A DNA stretch of 5,023 bases from Nitrososphaerota archaeon. Lineage in GTDB: Archaea > Thermoproteota > Nitrososphaeria > Nitrososphaerales > CADDZS01. The stretch lies in NCBI GenBank assembly GCA_013288145.1, contig JABDCJ010000002.1:1-5023 (forward strand), read 5' to 3'. The notes beneath the pieces are model-generated. The model saw only the letters and a program-made list of their open reading frames with translations. It had not been told where the DNA came from and did no database searches. Below, in pieces: positions 4,981 through 5,023 of this stretch (the stretch's first letter is position 1; every line of letters starts with the position of its first letter). Position numbers and translations under genes: made by a program.

Positions 4981-5023
4981 GTCTCCGTCGGCGGTGGTGC
5001 AAAAGATCTGGAAGTAAAGGTCA
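4974..5023. repeat. Outer arm of inverted repeat, probable chimeric end
   Basis: The last 50 bases are an exact reverse complement of 4524-4573 and reach the window edge, so the repeat may continue beyond it. The switch occurs at the palindrome AAGCTT (4975-4980), which is also present at 4567-4572. Read as reductase coding sequence this part gives residues unlike the family (DGD before KLPVQER). It is therefore best seen as a fold-back or ligation artefact. Confidence 0.8.

Noticed and set aside
4959..5023. Reductase N-terminus extending to the window edge
   Set aside because: The frame is open, but bases beyond the AAGCTT are an inverted copy of internal sequence and do not encode a class II N-terminus.

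Overview
The window looks archaeal, most likely from the TACK side (Thaumarchaeota/Crenarchaeota-like), though the lineage is an inference. The strongest evidence is a tRNA-Arg gene on the minus strand. It is interrupted at the non-canonical position 29/30 by a 35-nt intron whose ends fall exactly in a bulge-helix-bulge motif, the substrate of archaeal splicing endonuclease. Supporting signs are TATA-like boxes at archaeal spacing, an absence of strong Shine-Dalgarno sites, and a secreted protein with many N-glycosylation sequons, a Ser/Thr stalk and a C-terminal membrane anchor.

Layout. 1-300 (+): C-terminal end of a V4R (4-vinyl-reductase/hydrocarbon-binding) domain protein. 388-415: strong hairpin followed by TTTT, just before a small two-helix membrane protein (418-744, +). 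745-901: convergent intergenic region with short hairpins. 902-1357 (-): SnoaL-like/NTF2-fold protein with a TATA box at about 1390-1400. 1358-1881: a long non-coding stretch. It holds a broken second copy of the 5' end of the SnoaL-like gene with its upstream region (about 1466-1640), and then a pair of operator-like repeats (1810-1845) ahead of the next gene. 1882-3318 (+): large cell-surface protein, closed by a hairpin plus T-run terminator (3342-3386). 3387-3547: no gene seen. 3548-3657 (-): intron-containing tRNA-Arg(UCU). 3717-3738: terminator of the last gene. 3742-4980 (-): class II HMG-CoA reductase, the mevalonate-pathway enzyme needed for archaeal isoprenoid lipids.

The right edge is suspect. 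The last 50 bases (4974-5023) are an exact reverse complement of 4524-4573 inside the reductase gene. The reductase reads as a normal family member up to a palindromic AAGCTT and then runs into this inverted copy. It therefore probably lacks its true N-terminus because of a fold-back or ligation chimera rather than biology.

The genes do not form one evident pathway. They are mostly single transcription units in mixed orientation. I found no mobile element, CRISPR array or defence-type system. The most interesting items are the tRNA intron with its unusual C33, the decayed tandem duplicate, the operator pair, and the terminal inverted duplication.
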